Positions 16,760 to 25,421 of a stretch of DNA of 64,000 nt are shown piece by piece. The stretch's first letter is position 1. Every line of letters begins with the position of its first letter. Under the pieces are notes generated by a model. That model was not told the origin of the DNA. It made no database searches and worked only from the letters and a program-made list of their open reading frames with translations. A program made the translations under genes and the position numbers. Source of the stretch: Mycobacterium sp. GA-1285 (lineage in GTDB: Bacteria > Actinomycetota > Actinomycetes > Mycobacteriales > Mycobacteriaceae); assembly GCF_001499905.1 (NCBI RefSeq), contig NZ_LQIS01000005.1:91814-155813 (forward strand). Direction: 5' to 3'.

Positions 16760-17947
16760 TTACGCGAGCCCGAAAAAGTTCTTCGCGTTGGTGGACAACA
16801 CTTTGCGCTTGGTCTCCTCGTCGAGACCCTCCGTCGCCTTGTTCGCGACGTCCATGCTGTTGGGCCAGTTCGTATCGTTGTGCGGGTAGTCGGTCTCGAA
16901 CATCAGCTGGTCCTCACCGACCAGATCCAGGATTCGGAACGCGACCGGATCACCGAACGTCGAGAACCACACGCGACCGGGCACCTGGGTGCTCGGCGGC
17001 TCGGTCAGCAGCGGGTGGATTCCGCCCCATGCCCGCCGGTCCTCCCATACCTCGTCGACGCGCTGCAGGTAATAGGGGATCCATCCCGCTTGCGCCTCGG
17101 CGAACGCGATCTTGAGTTTCGGGAATTGCCTCAGCTTGCCCGAGAACAGCCAGTCGACCAGGGCGATGGTGCAGTTGACCGCCATCAGTGCACTTGTGAC
17201 GACGTGCGGCGAGTCGGGTGAGGACTTCGTCAGCGACGAACTCGATCCGATGTGCAGCATGATGCCGACATCGTTGCTCTCGCATGCGGCGAAGAACGGA
17301 TCCCAGTAACCGCTGTGGATGGACGGCAGGTCCAGTCGCGCAGGCAGTTCCGAGAAACACACCGCGGGCATACCTTTGGCGGCCACGCGCTGCACCTCGT
17401 TGACGGCCAGGTCGACGTCCCACAGCGGAATGATGCCCAGCGGGATGAGCCGGCCGTTCGAGCCGCCCGCCCATTCGTCGATCTGGAAGTCGTTGTAGGC
17501 CTGGACACAGAGCAATGCGAGGTCTTTGTCCTTGCCGTAGAGGAACCGCTGGCCGCAGAACCGGACGAGCGTGTTGGGGAAGCAGGCGGAGGCCTCGATA
17601 CCGGCGAGGTCCATGTCGGCGAGCCGGTCCGCGGGTCGGTAGCAGCCCGGACGCATCTCGTCGTAGGTGATCGGGTCGGTGGACAGCTCGTCGAGTTCGT
17701 AACCGGCAGCGGCGCTGATGAGGGGGATCGGGATGATCGAATCCTCGTAGTGCCAGATGTCGGCGTCGCGGCCGGCCTCGTCCTCGATGAACGCGACATC
17801 GGAGGTGACCGACGGGTCCATCCGTCCGCGGTGCCGGACGATCCGCGGTCCGACGCCCCGGTAGCGTTCGGGCAGCCGGCTGGTCCACAGGTCGGCCGGT
17901 TCCACCAGATGGTCGTCCGGCGAGACGATCAGGATGTCTGCGCTCAA
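16760..17947 (-). CDS. Amidohydrolase 2 family protein (ACMSD-like decarboxylase/hydrolase fold)
   Basis: 395 residues from TTG at 17947, which has GGAG seven bases upstream; longer GTG/ATG forms up to 17986 are possible. The N-terminal S-P-D-D-H-L-V-E-P is the shortened metal motif typical of this group, followed by L-H-I-G (near 240), F-A-E-A-Q-A-G-W (near 290) and F-E-T-D-Y-P-H-N-D (near 350). Related enzymes decarboxylate or hydrolyse aromatic or unsaturated acids. It stands alone between convergent and divergent neighbours, facing the tetR gene across a 183-bp promoter region, so TetR control is plausible. Confidence 0.85.
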   Translation of the reverse strand: MSADILIVSPDDHLVEPADLWTSRLPERYRGVGPRIVRHRGRMDPSVTSDVAFIEDEAGRDADIWHYEDSIIPIPLISAAAGYELDELSTDPITYDEMRPGCYRPADRLADMDLAGIEASACFPNTLVRFCGQRFLYGKDKDLALLCVQAYNDFQIDEWAGGSNGRLIPLGIIPLWDVDLAVNEVQRVAAKGMPAVCFSELPARLDLPSIHSGYWDPFFAACESNDVGIMLHIGSSSSLTKSSPDSPHVVTSALMAVNCTIALVDWLFSGKLRQFPKLKIAFAEAQAGWIPYYLQRVDEVWEDRRAWGGIHPLLTEPPSTQVPGRVWFSTFGDPVAFRILDLVGEDQLMFETDYPHNDTNWPNSMDVANKATEGLDEETKRKVLSTNAKNFFGLA

Positions 17948-18105
17948 CGCTGCACTCCTTCGGGGACGGCTTACGACAACACCCATTCCCGCAAAGCGAG
18001 AATGATCGTTTCCAAGAGTACCGCACCAGCTCGTCGTCCCCGCGGCTTGTGTGCGTTTCGGAACCGCTCAGCGCAACAGAACGCGCACAAATCGCAATCG
18101 GGTGA

Positions 18106-18123
18106 GGGGAACGCGTATTCTCA
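18106..18123. promoter_or_regulatory. tetR operator candidate, GGGGAA-N6-TTCTCA
   Basis: GGGGAA (18106-18111), six bases, TTCTCA (18118-18123), ending 7 bp before the tetR ATG. It matches 10 of 12 half-site bases of the perfect TGAGAA-N6-TTCTCA at 22127-22144. The position fits autorepression by the regulator encoded just downstream. Confidence 0.45.
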
Positions 18124-18130
18124 GGGGATC

Positions 18131-18904
18131 ATGACTGCTAAGAAGCGGAGCGCCCGCGACTCGGAAGCCGATCTGGAACTCGTCGAGGCCGACGTCGAGA
18201 TGCCGGGCAGCTGGCAGGAGCGAACGATCGAACGGCGACTCAGCCAAGCGCGCGCACGTGCACTCGCCCGCAGCTCGAGGTTCTTGGCAACGGCCCTCGA
18301 GCTGGTCGAGGAATCCGGTCGGGCCGACTTCACGATCCAAACGCTCATCGACCGTTCGAATCTCAGCCTGCGCGCCTTCTACCAGCATTTCGCGGGTAAG
18401 GAAGAACTGCTGCTGGCCCTCTACGAGAATGCCACCAGCCAGTTCATCGAAGCGATCCGGCACGAGGTCGCGGCCGCGGACGGTCCGATGGAACAGCTCG
18501 AAGCCTTCTGTCGTGGTTTCCTCTCGCGCGCGGAGTCGTCGGAAGCCATCGGCGGACGCGTGATGACGATCTACAACCTGAGCCTGGAAATTGAACGGCC
18601 CGCCGACTTCGCCAAGATCTGGGAGCCGCATCAGAAGCTGCTCACCAAGATCCTCACGTCGTGCTCCCGCGCGGGGTTGGTTCGCACGGATCTGACACCC
18701 GCCCAACTCACCACCCTGCTGAACTCGACGCTCATCGCGCTCGCCCAGATCGGTGTGTTCCACCTGGGGGTCAAGGGCGCTGAACTCACCGAGGATCAGC
18801 TGTGGGCATGGTGCCTGCAGGCGTTGACCCCGCCGGCGAATGCCCCCAAAAAGGCGGCGCCGCGGCGGCGGACCAGCCGCAAGCCCAAGGATTTAACGGG
18901 GTAG
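18131..18904 (+). CDS. TetR-family transcriptional regulator
   Basis: 257 residues. After an acidic and then Arg-rich leader, the DNA-binding domain lies at about 48-105 with the helix-turn-helix L-I-D-R-S-N-L-S-L-R-A-F-Y-Q-H-F; the ligand-binding helices fill the rest. The C-terminal tail is basic (K-K-A-A-P-R-R-R-T-S-R-K). An AGGGGA precedes the ATG. It overlaps the convergent acyl-CoA dehydrogenase gene by 12 bp and is divergent from the amidohydrolase. It probably senses an acyl-CoA or pathway acid and controls the surrounding catabolic genes; this is inference. Confidence 0.9.
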   Translation: MTAKKRSARDSEADLELVEADVEMPGSWQERTIERRLSQARARALARSSRFLATALELVEESGRADFTIQTLIDRSNLSLRAFYQHFAGKEELLLALYENATSQFIEAIRHEVAAADGPMEQLEAFCRGFLSRAESSEAIGGRVMTIYNLSLEIERPADFAKIWEPHQKLLTKILTSCSRAGLVRTDLTPAQLTTLLNSTLIALAQIGVFHLGVKGAELTEDQLWAWCLQALTPPANAPKKAAPRRRTSRKPKDLTG

Positions 18905-20053
18905 TCCGAGCCCACGCTGGGCGATGATGGTGCGCTGGACTTCACTGGTGCCCGCATAGATCGTGGTCCCCAACGAGAAACGCATGAGGTGTTCGAAGCG
19001 GCCGCGCTGCGGTGCCGTCGGCTCGAAGAAGGCCCGCATCGCATCGGGTCCGACGAGCTCGACGATGTCCTGGCTCGCGCGGACCAGCGCCTCGGTGGAG
19101 AACACCTTCGACATCGGCCCCTCGGCGAGCGGCGTCTGACCGTTCTCGGTCATCCAGACGCACCGGCGCTGTAACAGCATCGACACCTCGAGCTCCATCG
19201 CCACCCGCGCGATCCGCCGCCGCACATCTGTTTTCGTGATCGGCGGGACCCCACCGTGCACAGGTGCGCTGGACGCCCATTCTTCGGCGTGGTGCAGGAG
19301 TCGGGCGATGTGCGGGCCCCATCCCGACGCATGCTCATCCTGCAGCGACAGGCCGAGCACCTGCCATCCGGCGTCGACATCGCCGATGCGCCATTCGTCC
19401 CCGATGTGCACGTCGCTGTAGAAGGTGATGTTGGTGCGCTCACCGGACAACGTCCACACCGCTTGCGCTTCGAAGCCGTCACAGTTGGTCGGCACGAGAA
19501 ACATCGTGAGGCCCTTGTGCTTCGGCTTGTCAGGGCTCGTCCGCGCCAGCAGGAAGACGTAGTCGGCGATGTGCCCGTTCGTGGTGAACATCTTGGACCC
19601 GTTGATGACCCACCCGTCACCGTCTCGGACGGCCCTGGTGGTTGCCGCGGCCACATCGGACCCGCATTCCGGTTCGGTGAAGCCGAGCGCGATCGTCAGG
19701 TCGCCGTTCAGGGCGCCGGCGAGGATGCGTTCTTTCATCGCGGGTGTCCCGATCTGCCGGATGATCGACGCGACCATTCGTGTGGTCTCGGAGAGGTATA
19801 CGGGTGCATCCGCCCGCATGAGCTCCTCGTTGAGCGCCTGCTCTTCCCAGGCGTTGCGATCCTGTCCGCCGAAGTCCGCAGGCCAACCCGGAGCGAAGTA
19901 ACCCTTGGCGACCAGTCCTTTGGCGAAGCCGTCGTCGTGGGCGACACCGCCGCGGTAGAGCCGTTCCTCGAAATCCGGGGTCAGCACGTCGCCGAGATGC
20001 TCGCGCACGCCGTCGCGGAACACTTCGGTGGCGGCGTCGGACTGAAAGTGCAT
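18893..20053 (-). CDS. Acyl-CoA dehydrogenase (FadE-like)
   Basis: 386 residues. Signatures F-T-E-P-E-C-G-S-D-V-A near residue 131, W-V-I-N-G-S-K-M-F-T-T-N near 153, and C-terminal Y-A-G-T-S-E-V-Q-R-T-I-I-A-Q-R-G-L-G near 368 show a complete flavoenzyme. ATG at 20053 is 52 bp from a 24-bp palindrome; longer in-frame starts run through that operator. It is divergent from a second acyl-CoA dehydrogenase gene. In mycobacterial steroid metabolism two different FadE subunits often form one heterotetramer, and this pair could do so. Confidence 0.9.
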   Translation of the reverse strand: MHFQSDAATEVFRDGVREHLGDVLTPDFEERLYRGGVAHDDGFAKGLVAKGYFAPGWPADFGGQDRNAWEEQALNEELMRADAPVYLSETTRMVASIIRQIGTPAMKERILAGALNGDLTIALGFTEPECGSDVAAATTRAVRDGDGWVINGSKMFTTNGHIADYVFLLARTSPDKPKHKGLTMFLVPTNCDGFEAQAVWTLSGERTNITFYSDVHIGDEWRIGDVDAGWQVLGLSLQDEHASGWGPHIARLLHHAEEWASSAPVHGGVPPITKTDVRRRIARVAMELEVSMLLQRRCVWMTENGQTPLAEGPMSKVFSTEALVRASQDIVELVGPDAMRAFFEPTAPQRGRFEHLMRFSLGTTIYAGTSEVQRTIIAQRGLGLPR

Positions 20054-20104
20054 GAGCGGTAACCAATCTGTCGCGAAGCCCGTGCGGCCAACGTGGCCGA
20101 TAAT

Positions 20105-20128
20105 GTTACTCTCAAAACTGAGAGTAAC
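20105..20128. promoter_or_regulatory. 24-bp perfect palindromic operator between divergent fadE genes
   Basis: GTTACTCTCA (20105-20114) and TGAGAGTAAC (20119-20128) are perfect inverted repeats with spacer AAAC. The site lies 52 bp from one start and 26 bp from the other, so one bound repressor could shut off both genes. Size and symmetry suit a TetR-family dimer pair. Confidence 0.75.
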
Positions 20129-20153
20129 CATATTCGCATGTGAAGGATCCCAG

Positions 20154-21164
20154 GTGGACCTGAACCTGTCCTGCGAGCAGCGACAACTCGTCGACTCCTT
20201 CGCAGCGATGTATGCCCGCGAGTCGACGTCGCAGCGGGTGCGGGCGGCCGAACCTCTCGGCTTCGATCCGAAGCTGTGGGAGGCACTCGTCCAGACCGGC
20301 ATCGTCGAGATGGCCGTCGACGAATCCGACGGTGGCTGGGGAGCTTCCGAGGTGGAGCTGGCCCTCATCGCCGAGCAGTACGGGCGGGCGGTCGCATCGG
20401 CTCCGGTGATCGAGGCGCAGATCGCTGCCAGGCTGCTGGCCGCCTGTGACGGCGGTGACCTGTTGCGGGCGGCCATGAAGGGCGACGAACTCGTCAGCTT
20501 CGCACCACGGGCCTGTGACGGCGACGTTCTGCAACTCGTGCCCGGCGGGGCGGTGGCCGACACCGTGGTGGCGCTGGTCGGCGGGCGTCTCCTCGCGCTG
20601 TCGACTCAGAACCGCAACCCGGTACAGAACCTCGGGTCCTTACCGCTGGCCGACGTGAGCATGCAGAACGACGCGACCGTCCTCGCCGAAGGCGAGCGCG
20701 CTAACTCGCTGTTCTCCGGCGCGGTCGACCTGTGGCTCACCCTCACCGCCGCGGCTCTGGTGGGCGCCGCCGCGAAGGCCGTCGAGATCGGCGTCGACTA
20801 CGCCAAGCAGCGGCATGCGTTCGGCACCCCGATAGGCGCCTTTCAGGCCGTGTCCCACCCGCTCGCCGACAGCGCCACGGCGACCGACGGTGCGCGCCTG
20901 TTGTCCTTCAAAGCGGCATGCGCGTTCGCCGACGAAGCACATCGCGTGACCGAGCTCGCCGCGATGGCCTTCGCATTCGCCTATGAGACAGCGCGCGATG
21001 CCACCTATCGCAGCCTGCACATCCACGGGGGCTACGGCTTCGGCATGGAAGGCGACATCCAGCTGTACTACCGGCGGGTCCGCGGCTGGGCCATGGTGTA
21101 CGGCGAGCCGGCGGTCGCCCTGGACCGCGTCGCCGACGCCCGCTACGGACCCGTCACCGGCTGA
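20154..21164 (+). CDS. Acyl-CoA dehydrogenase-like protein (FadE partner-subunit type)
   Basis: 336 residues from GTG at 20154; the frame is open further upstream, but that would include the operator. Shorter than a full FadE. It keeps the N-terminal helical domain and the C-terminal H-I-H-G-G-Y-G-F-G-M-E-G-D near residue 290, but the mid-domain FAD signature (usually S-E-P-G-A-G-S-D) is not evident. This is the pattern of the non-catalytic or half-site subunit in mycobacterial alpha2beta2 acyl-CoA dehydrogenases. The divergent dehydrogenase gene is the natural partner; that pairing is inferred from layout. Confidence 0.85.
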   Translation: MDLNLSCEQRQLVDSFAAMYARESTSQRVRAAEPLGFDPKLWEALVQTGIVEMAVDESDGGWGASEVELALIAEQYGRAVASAPVIEAQIAARLLAACDGGDLLRAAMKGDELVSFAPRACDGDVLQLVPGGAVADTVVALVGGRLLALSTQNRNPVQNLGSLPLADVSMQNDATVLAEGERANSLFSGAVDLWLTLTAAALVGAAAKAVEIGVDYAKQRHAFGTPIGAFQAVSHPLADSATATDGARLLSFKAACAFADEAHRVTELAAMAFAFAYETARDATYRSLHIHGGYGFGMEGDIQLYYRRVRGWAMVYGEPAVALDRVADARYGPVTG

Positions 21165-21172
21165 ACATCGAG

Positions 21173-22081
21173 TCAGGCTTCGGCCCGCACCCGGTCCTTG
21201 ACCGACAACACGATCGGGGGAGCGGTCCGCCAGTTCGGCACGCCCTGTTCCTCACCGGCGGTCGCACGCTTGTCGTCGCGGACGCCGACCCAGTGTGAAT
21301 GGTTCAGCTGGTGCAACGTGAAACACGACTGCAGGGCGTTGTAGAAGCCCATGTTGTCCACCGACTGATTGACCGATTCCTTGATGAGCAGCGCCGCCAT
21401 CGTCGGTACCGTGGCGATCCGTCGCGCCATTTCCAGTGTGCGATCGGCTAATTCGTCGCGCTTGAAGATCTTGCTCACCATCCCCAGGCGGTATGCCTCC
21501 TCGATGTCGATGGCGTCGCCGGTCAGCATCAACTCCTTGGTGCGACGGGGACCGAACTCCCACGGGTGGCCGAAGTACTCCATGCCGCACATCCCCAACC
21601 GGGTGCCCACCACGTCGGCGAACCATACCTCTTCGCTGCCCACGATCAGGTCGCACGCCCAGATCAGCATCAGGCCCGCCGAGAACACATCGCCGTGCAC
21701 CTGCGCGATCGTGATCTTGCGCAGGTTGCGCCAGCGCAGGTTGTTCTGGAAGAAGTAGTGCCATTCCTGCAGCATGATCTTCTCGGCGCCCTCCCGTGTG
21801 CCACCGTTGATCGCCGCCGTCGGATGTTGGCCCGGTCCCGGCATGAACTCGGCGCGCGCCTGCTTGGAACCGATGTCGTGGCCGGAGGAGAACATCGGTC
21901 CCTCACCCGCGAGGATGACCACCCGGACGGTGTCGTCGGCTTCGGCGCGGGCGAATGCCTCGTCGAGTTCGACGAGCATTCCGCGGTTCTGCGCGTTGCG
22001 CTGCTCTGGACGGTTCAGCGAGATCCGCACGATCTCGCCCTCGTCGAATGTCTCCCACTTCAGAAACTGGTAATCGCTCAT
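21173..22081 (-). CDS. Crotonase-family protein (enoyl-CoA hydratase-like)
   Basis: 302 residues; ATG preceded by GGAGGA. The first oxyanion segment is F-S-S-G-H-D-I near residue 67, the second V-H-G-D-V-F-S-A-G-L-M near 130. An insertion rich in charged residues (Q-A-R-A-E-F-M-P-G-P-G-Q-H) follows the first loop, and the catalytic region (V-V-G-T-R-L-G-M-C-G-M-E-Y-F) lacks both the P-E and P-D-S-G forms. It therefore falls in a different crotonase subgroup from the others here. It converges on the partner-type FadE gene with an 8-bp gap. Confidence 0.87.
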   Translation of the reverse strand: MSDYQFLKWETFDEGEIVRISLNRPEQRNAQNRGMLVELDEAFARAEADDTVRVVILAGEGPMFSSGHDIGSKQARAEFMPGPGQHPTAAINGGTREGAEKIMLQEWHYFFQNNLRWRNLRKITIAQVHGDVFSAGLMLIWACDLIVGSEEVWFADVVGTRLGMCGMEYFGHPWEFGPRRTKELMLTGDAIDIEEAYRLGMVSKIFKRDELADRTLEMARRIATVPTMAALLIKESVNQSVDNMGFYNALQSCFTLHQLNHSHWVGVRDDKRATAGEEQGVPNWRTAPPIVLSVKDRVRAEA

Positions 22082-22126
22082 CGTGTCCTCCGGTTCTTCC
22101 ATCGTGGCAATGGTGATATCAATATT

Positions 22127-22144
22127 TGAGAAGCTATGTTCTCA
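22127..22144. promoter_or_regulatory. Perfect operator candidate TGAGAA-N6-TTCTCA
   Basis: TGAGAA (22127-22132) and TTCTCA (22139-22144) form a perfect inverted repeat with a 6-bp spacer, between the crotonase start (22081) and the divergent reductase start (22177). A near copy lies at the tetR promoter (18106-18123), which suggests that TetR as the ligand. Confidence 0.6.
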
Positions 22145-22176
22145 CGGATGGTGAGGGTCGGTCGGGAAGGGGCCAC

Positions 22177-23286
22177 ATGTCGGACTGCCAACGTAACCCG
22201 CGGGTGATCCTCTGGGGACCAGGCCAGGTGGGTGTCGGTGCGCTGCGCGCGTTGATCGCCCATCCCGGCCTGGATCTCGCGGGCGTGGTTGTGCACGCCG
22301 AAACCAAGGACGGCAAGGACGCGGGCGATCTGTGCGGCATGCCCGAAACCGGTGTCATCGCGACCCGTGACGTCGAGGCGGCGCTGTCGCTCGACGCCGA
22401 CGCGGTCGCCTATTTCGCGTCGGGTGACTACCGGTATGCGGATGCCGCGGAGGACATCGCCCGCTGCCTGCGCGCGGGCAAGAATGTCGTGTGTACGTCG
22501 TTGGTTCCGATGTGTTACCCACCGGCGGCGGACAAGCAGACCGCCGACCTGATCGCCGCGGCGTGCGAGGCGGGCGGTACCACCTTCTTCAACAGCGGTG
22601 TGGACCCGGGGTGGGCCAACGACGTCATCGCGCTGACGATGACGGGCTTCAGCAGCCGCGTCGACACCATCACCATGCAGGAGATTCTCGACTACGGCCC
22701 GATCAACCAGCCTGACATCATGTTCGACTTCATGGGTTTCGGTCATCCGCCCGACCATCCGGCTCCGCTGTTCGAGACCGAGCGGCTCGCAGCTCTTTGG
22801 GCGCCGACGGTCCATCTCGTCGCCGACGGCGTCGGCCTGCCGCTCGACCGGGTCGACACGACGATCGACAAGTGGTTGGCCACCGAGCGTTACGAGGTCG
22901 CCTCCGGGTGGATCGAGCCAGGCACCATGGGTGGGATGAGGTTCAAGCTGGCGGGCATGGTGGACGGCGAGGAACGTGTCGTGCTCGAACACATCACGCG
23001 CATGGGCGAGGGTTCGGCCCCGGACTGGCCGCGTCACCCGTCGCCGCACGGTGGCTACCGCGTCATCGTCGACGGGCTTCCCACGTACACCGTGGACATC
23101 GAAATGCACGGGCGCGGCAACAACATGCGTGGCTTGACGTACGCGACCGTGATGCGTGAACTCAACGCCATCCCGGCCGTGATCGCCGCCCCGCCCGGAG
23201 CGTTGTCGACACTGGACCTGCCACTGATCACCGGGCCCGTGCGCGGCGGGACATGGCGAGGTTTCCTACCCGGCACCGTGTCATGA
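22177..23286 (+). CDS. DapB-like NAD(P)-binding reductase
   Basis: 369 residues from ATG at 22177. The N-terminal Rossmann fold has W-G-P-G-Q-V-G-V-G-A-L near residues 12-22, followed by H-A-E-T-K-D-G-K and C-T-S-L-V-P-M-C-Y-P near 110; the rest resembles proteins annotated as dihydrodipicolinate-reductase-like. It is longer than true DapB (about 245 residues), so lysine biosynthesis is unlikely; an oxidoreductase acting on a catabolic intermediate is more probable. Its TGA stop overlaps the nitroreductase ATG (ATGA), so the two are coupled. Confidence 0.78.
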   Translation: MSDCQRNPRVILWGPGQVGVGALRALIAHPGLDLAGVVVHAETKDGKDAGDLCGMPETGVIATRDVEAALSLDADAVAYFASGDYRYADAAEDIARCLRAGKNVVCTSLVPMCYPPAADKQTADLIAAACEAGGTTFFNSGVDPGWANDVIALTMTGFSSRVDTITMQEILDYGPINQPDIMFDFMGFGHPPDHPAPLFETERLAALWAPTVHLVADGVGLPLDRVDTTIDKWLATERYEVASGWIEPGTMGGMRFKLAGMVDGEERVVLEHITRMGEGSAPDWPRHPSPHGGYRVIVDGLPTYTVDIEMHGRGNNMRGLTYATVMRELNAIPAVIAAPPGALSTLDLPLITGPVRGGTWRGFLPGTVS

Positions 23287-23939
23287 GCCGGGGACCTGTC
23301 ACCTCGTCCGACATTTGGACCGTGATGGAGACGGCGTCTGCGGTACGGCGGTATCGCGACGAACCGGTCGACGACCTCACGCTGGAGAAGTGTCTACAGG
23401 CAGCCAGTTGGGCGCCGTCGGGCGCCAATCAACAGCCGTGGCGGTTCGTGGTGTTGCGCTCGGAACGGGCGCGCGCACTCGTGACCGCCGCCGCCCACCG
23501 GACATGGCGGGAACTCCAGCAGTTCTACGGAATTTCGCTGCCCGAAGACGATGCGGACGACCCGAAGTCGCGGGTGCTGAGGGCGATGGCTGAGCACGCG
23601 CGAGTCGGCGGCTCGGCTCCCGGGCTCGTCTTGTTCTGTGTCCGGCCGCAAGCCGGCGCGTCGGAGCTGCAGCAGGGCGGTTCGATATTCCCTGCGGTGC
23701 AGAATTTCCTGTTGGCGGCTCGCGCACAGGGGCTCGGCGCGGCGATCACGTTGTGGCACACCAGCTGTGAAGAGCAACTGCGCTCGCTGGTCGGCATCCC
23801 GGACGACTGGATGCTGGCGGCGTTGGTGACCGTCGGTTGGCCCGCGGGCCGACACCACAGCGTTCGTCGCAAGCCGTTGTCGGAGGTGGCGGTGGTGGAC
23901 AACTGGGGTCAACCCTGGCCACCGCGAGATCCGTGGTGA
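23283..23939 (+). CDS. Nitroreductase-family FMN oxidoreductase
   Basis: 218 residues. N-terminal A-V-R-R-Y-R-D-E-P-V (near 18) and A-A-S-W-A-P-S-G-A-N-Q-Q-P-W-R-F (near 40) are the FMN-binding signatures of the nitroreductase fold; A-A-R-A-Q-G-L-G-A-A-I-T near 150 is the second FMN loop. Homologues reduce nitro groups, quinones or other conjugated systems with NAD(P)H. ATG overlaps the previous stop, so it works with the DapB-like reductase. The 3' end overlaps the convergent BrkB-like gene by 31 bp. Confidence 0.88.
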   Translation: MSRGPVTSSDIWTVMETASAVRRYRDEPVDDLTLEKCLQAASWAPSGANQQPWRFVVLRSERARALVTAAAHRTWRELQQFYGISLPEDDADDPKSRVLRAMAEHARVGGSAPGLVLFCVRPQAGASELQQGGSIFPAVQNFLLAARAQGLGAAITLWHTSCEEQLRSLVGIPDDWMLAALVTVGWPAGRHHSVRRKPLSEVAVVDNWGQPWPPRDPW

Positions 23940-24907
23940 TCTGGTGACGCGTCGCGGTCCACGTCGAATCGCACGTTGACCTTCTGAAAACCTTTCGCCC
24001 GTTCGGCTTTCGCCCTGCGGGTGTAAGTGCGCCGGTCGGCCGGGGTGAGGTCGACGTCGTCGGTGAACGGTGTCAGCAGCGAACGGGGGTAGAGCTGGTC
24101 GACGAGAACGACGTTGACTTCGGCGCACATCACCAACGTCACCGAAACCAGAAACAGGAACGCGAGCAAGCCCAGAACCAACGCGAACACACTGTTGGTC
24201 GCGCTGGTTGACCTGACGACGTGGGAGACGTAGTTCGCACCGAACCACTGCAGCAGCTGCCATATCACCGCCGCCGTGAGGGCGCCGGGCAACACGTCGC
24301 GGTACGACACGGACCGGGCTGTGGTGACTCGGAACGCCACCAGGCAGATTAGCGCGTTGATGGCGACGGTGGCGACGGTGACGCCGACCTTGCCGAACCA
24401 ACCCAGGCTGGCTGTCGCGTGGCCGACCGCCGAGAGCACCGTCGCGGCGATCGCGGCCGAACCGAGCACGAACAACAGCAGGAGGCTGCGCAACCGCGAC
24501 CGGATCGGGTCCGGGCGGTTGTTGCGGGGCACCGCCCATACCGAGTCCATCGCATTTTGCAGCGCCTGCCCGACGCCGAGGCCGCCGTACAGCGCACCGG
24601 CGATCCCGACCACGACGGCCGTGGCGCCACCGCTGAGCTGTTCCGGCCGTTCGAGTTGGCTACCGATGACGGGGAACTGGCCGAGGGTGGACTGCAGAAT
24701 CTGTTGCTGTATTTCGGGGCGGCCGACGAGTATCACCCCGAGCGCGGTGGTCAGCAGCAACAGCAGCGGGAACAGGGAGACGAACGCGTAATAGGTGATC
24801 AGCGCGGCCAGATAGCCGCCCTGGTCGTCGACGTACTTGTAGATCACCGCGATGACGAACCCCACGCGGCGGTTGCGTCGCTGCAGCCGGTCCAGCCAGC
24901 CCACCAT
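23909..24907 (-). CDS. YihY/BrkB-family inner membrane protein
   Basis: 332 residues with six predicted membrane helices (about 33-58, 90-115, 135-160, 175-200, 205-230 and 235-260). The Y-L-A-A-L-I-T-Y-Y-A-F-V-S-L-F-P start of helix 1 and the A-L-Y-G-G-L-G-V-G-Q-A-L-Q loop are typical of the family. The C-terminal 75 residues are hydrophilic and basic. Early names (RNase BN) for this family were wrong; function is not established, with envelope or transport roles suggested. ATG at 24907 has GGGGG upstream. 145 bp without a feature separate it from the next gene. Confidence 0.88.
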   Translation of the reverse strand: MVGWLDRLQRRNRRVGFVIAVIYKYVDDQGGYLAALITYYAFVSLFPLLLLLTTALGVILVGRPEIQQQILQSTLGQFPVIGSQLERPEQLSGGATAVVVGIAGALYGGLGVGQALQNAMDSVWAVPRNNRPDPIRSRLRSLLLLFVLGSAAIAATVLSAVGHATASLGWFGKVGVTVATVAINALICLVAFRVTTARSVSYRDVLPGALTAAVIWQLLQWFGANYVSHVVRSTSATNSVFALVLGLLAFLFLVSVTLVMCAEVNVVLVDQLYPRSLLTPFTDDVDLTPADRRTYTRRAKAERAKGFQKVNVRFDVDRDASPDHHGSRGGQG

Positions 24908-25052
24908 GTTGGGACCCCCTCGGCACGCTGATGGGCTCGGCGATACCCGTTTCGGCAGCGCGTCAATCCGATGGATCAAGCACCTGCGGGTTACCCCTTG
25001 GCAAGGCTGGCGAACCGCGTGCGCTGTCGGCTCGGGGCGTGATTGGTCGTCG

Positions 25053-25421
25053 TCACTGGAAAGCCACCAGCGTCAGCCCGACGCTGGTCGCAAGGAACGA
25101 ACTGACCGTCACCACGCGGTAGACCGCATTGGTCTTGAACCCTTCGTTGAATGCCAACGGAAGGAACAGCGTTGGGTTCATCAGGGTGCCGTAGATGACC
25201 ACGGCTGCGATCCAGGTGGGTAGCTGTGGCACGGCCAAACCGACGGCGATCAATATGATGCCCATGATCACGTAGTCGAGGTGTGCTTGCAGGATCCGGC
25301 GGGCATGATTGACACCGGCGCGCCGAAGAATCTGTGGCGCAACGAAATTGCCGGCCACCGCCCATCCGAGCAGCGCGCCGAAGGCCAACTCGAGCAGCCC
25401 GACCCGCACGATCGTGCTCAT
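25053..25421 (-). CDS. Four-helix small membrane protein
   Basis: 122 residues from ATG overlapping the nitrilase stop (ATGA). Four hydrophobic segments (about 6-28, 47-65, 69-90 and 98-118) with a conserved-looking R-R-I-L-Q-A-H-L-D-Y-V-I-M-G between helices 1 and 2. The A-H-L motif after helix 1 is faintly like hydroxylaminobenzene mutase-type proteins, but the similarity is weak. Translational coupling to the nitrilase-type hydrolase suggests a joint role. Confidence 0.7.
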   Translation of the reverse strand: MSTIVRVGLLELAFGALLGWAVAGNFVAPQILRRAGVNHARRILQAHLDYVIMGIILIAVGLAVPQLPTWIAAVVIYGTLMNPTLFLPLAFNEGFKTNAVYRVVTVSSFLATSVGLTLVAFQ

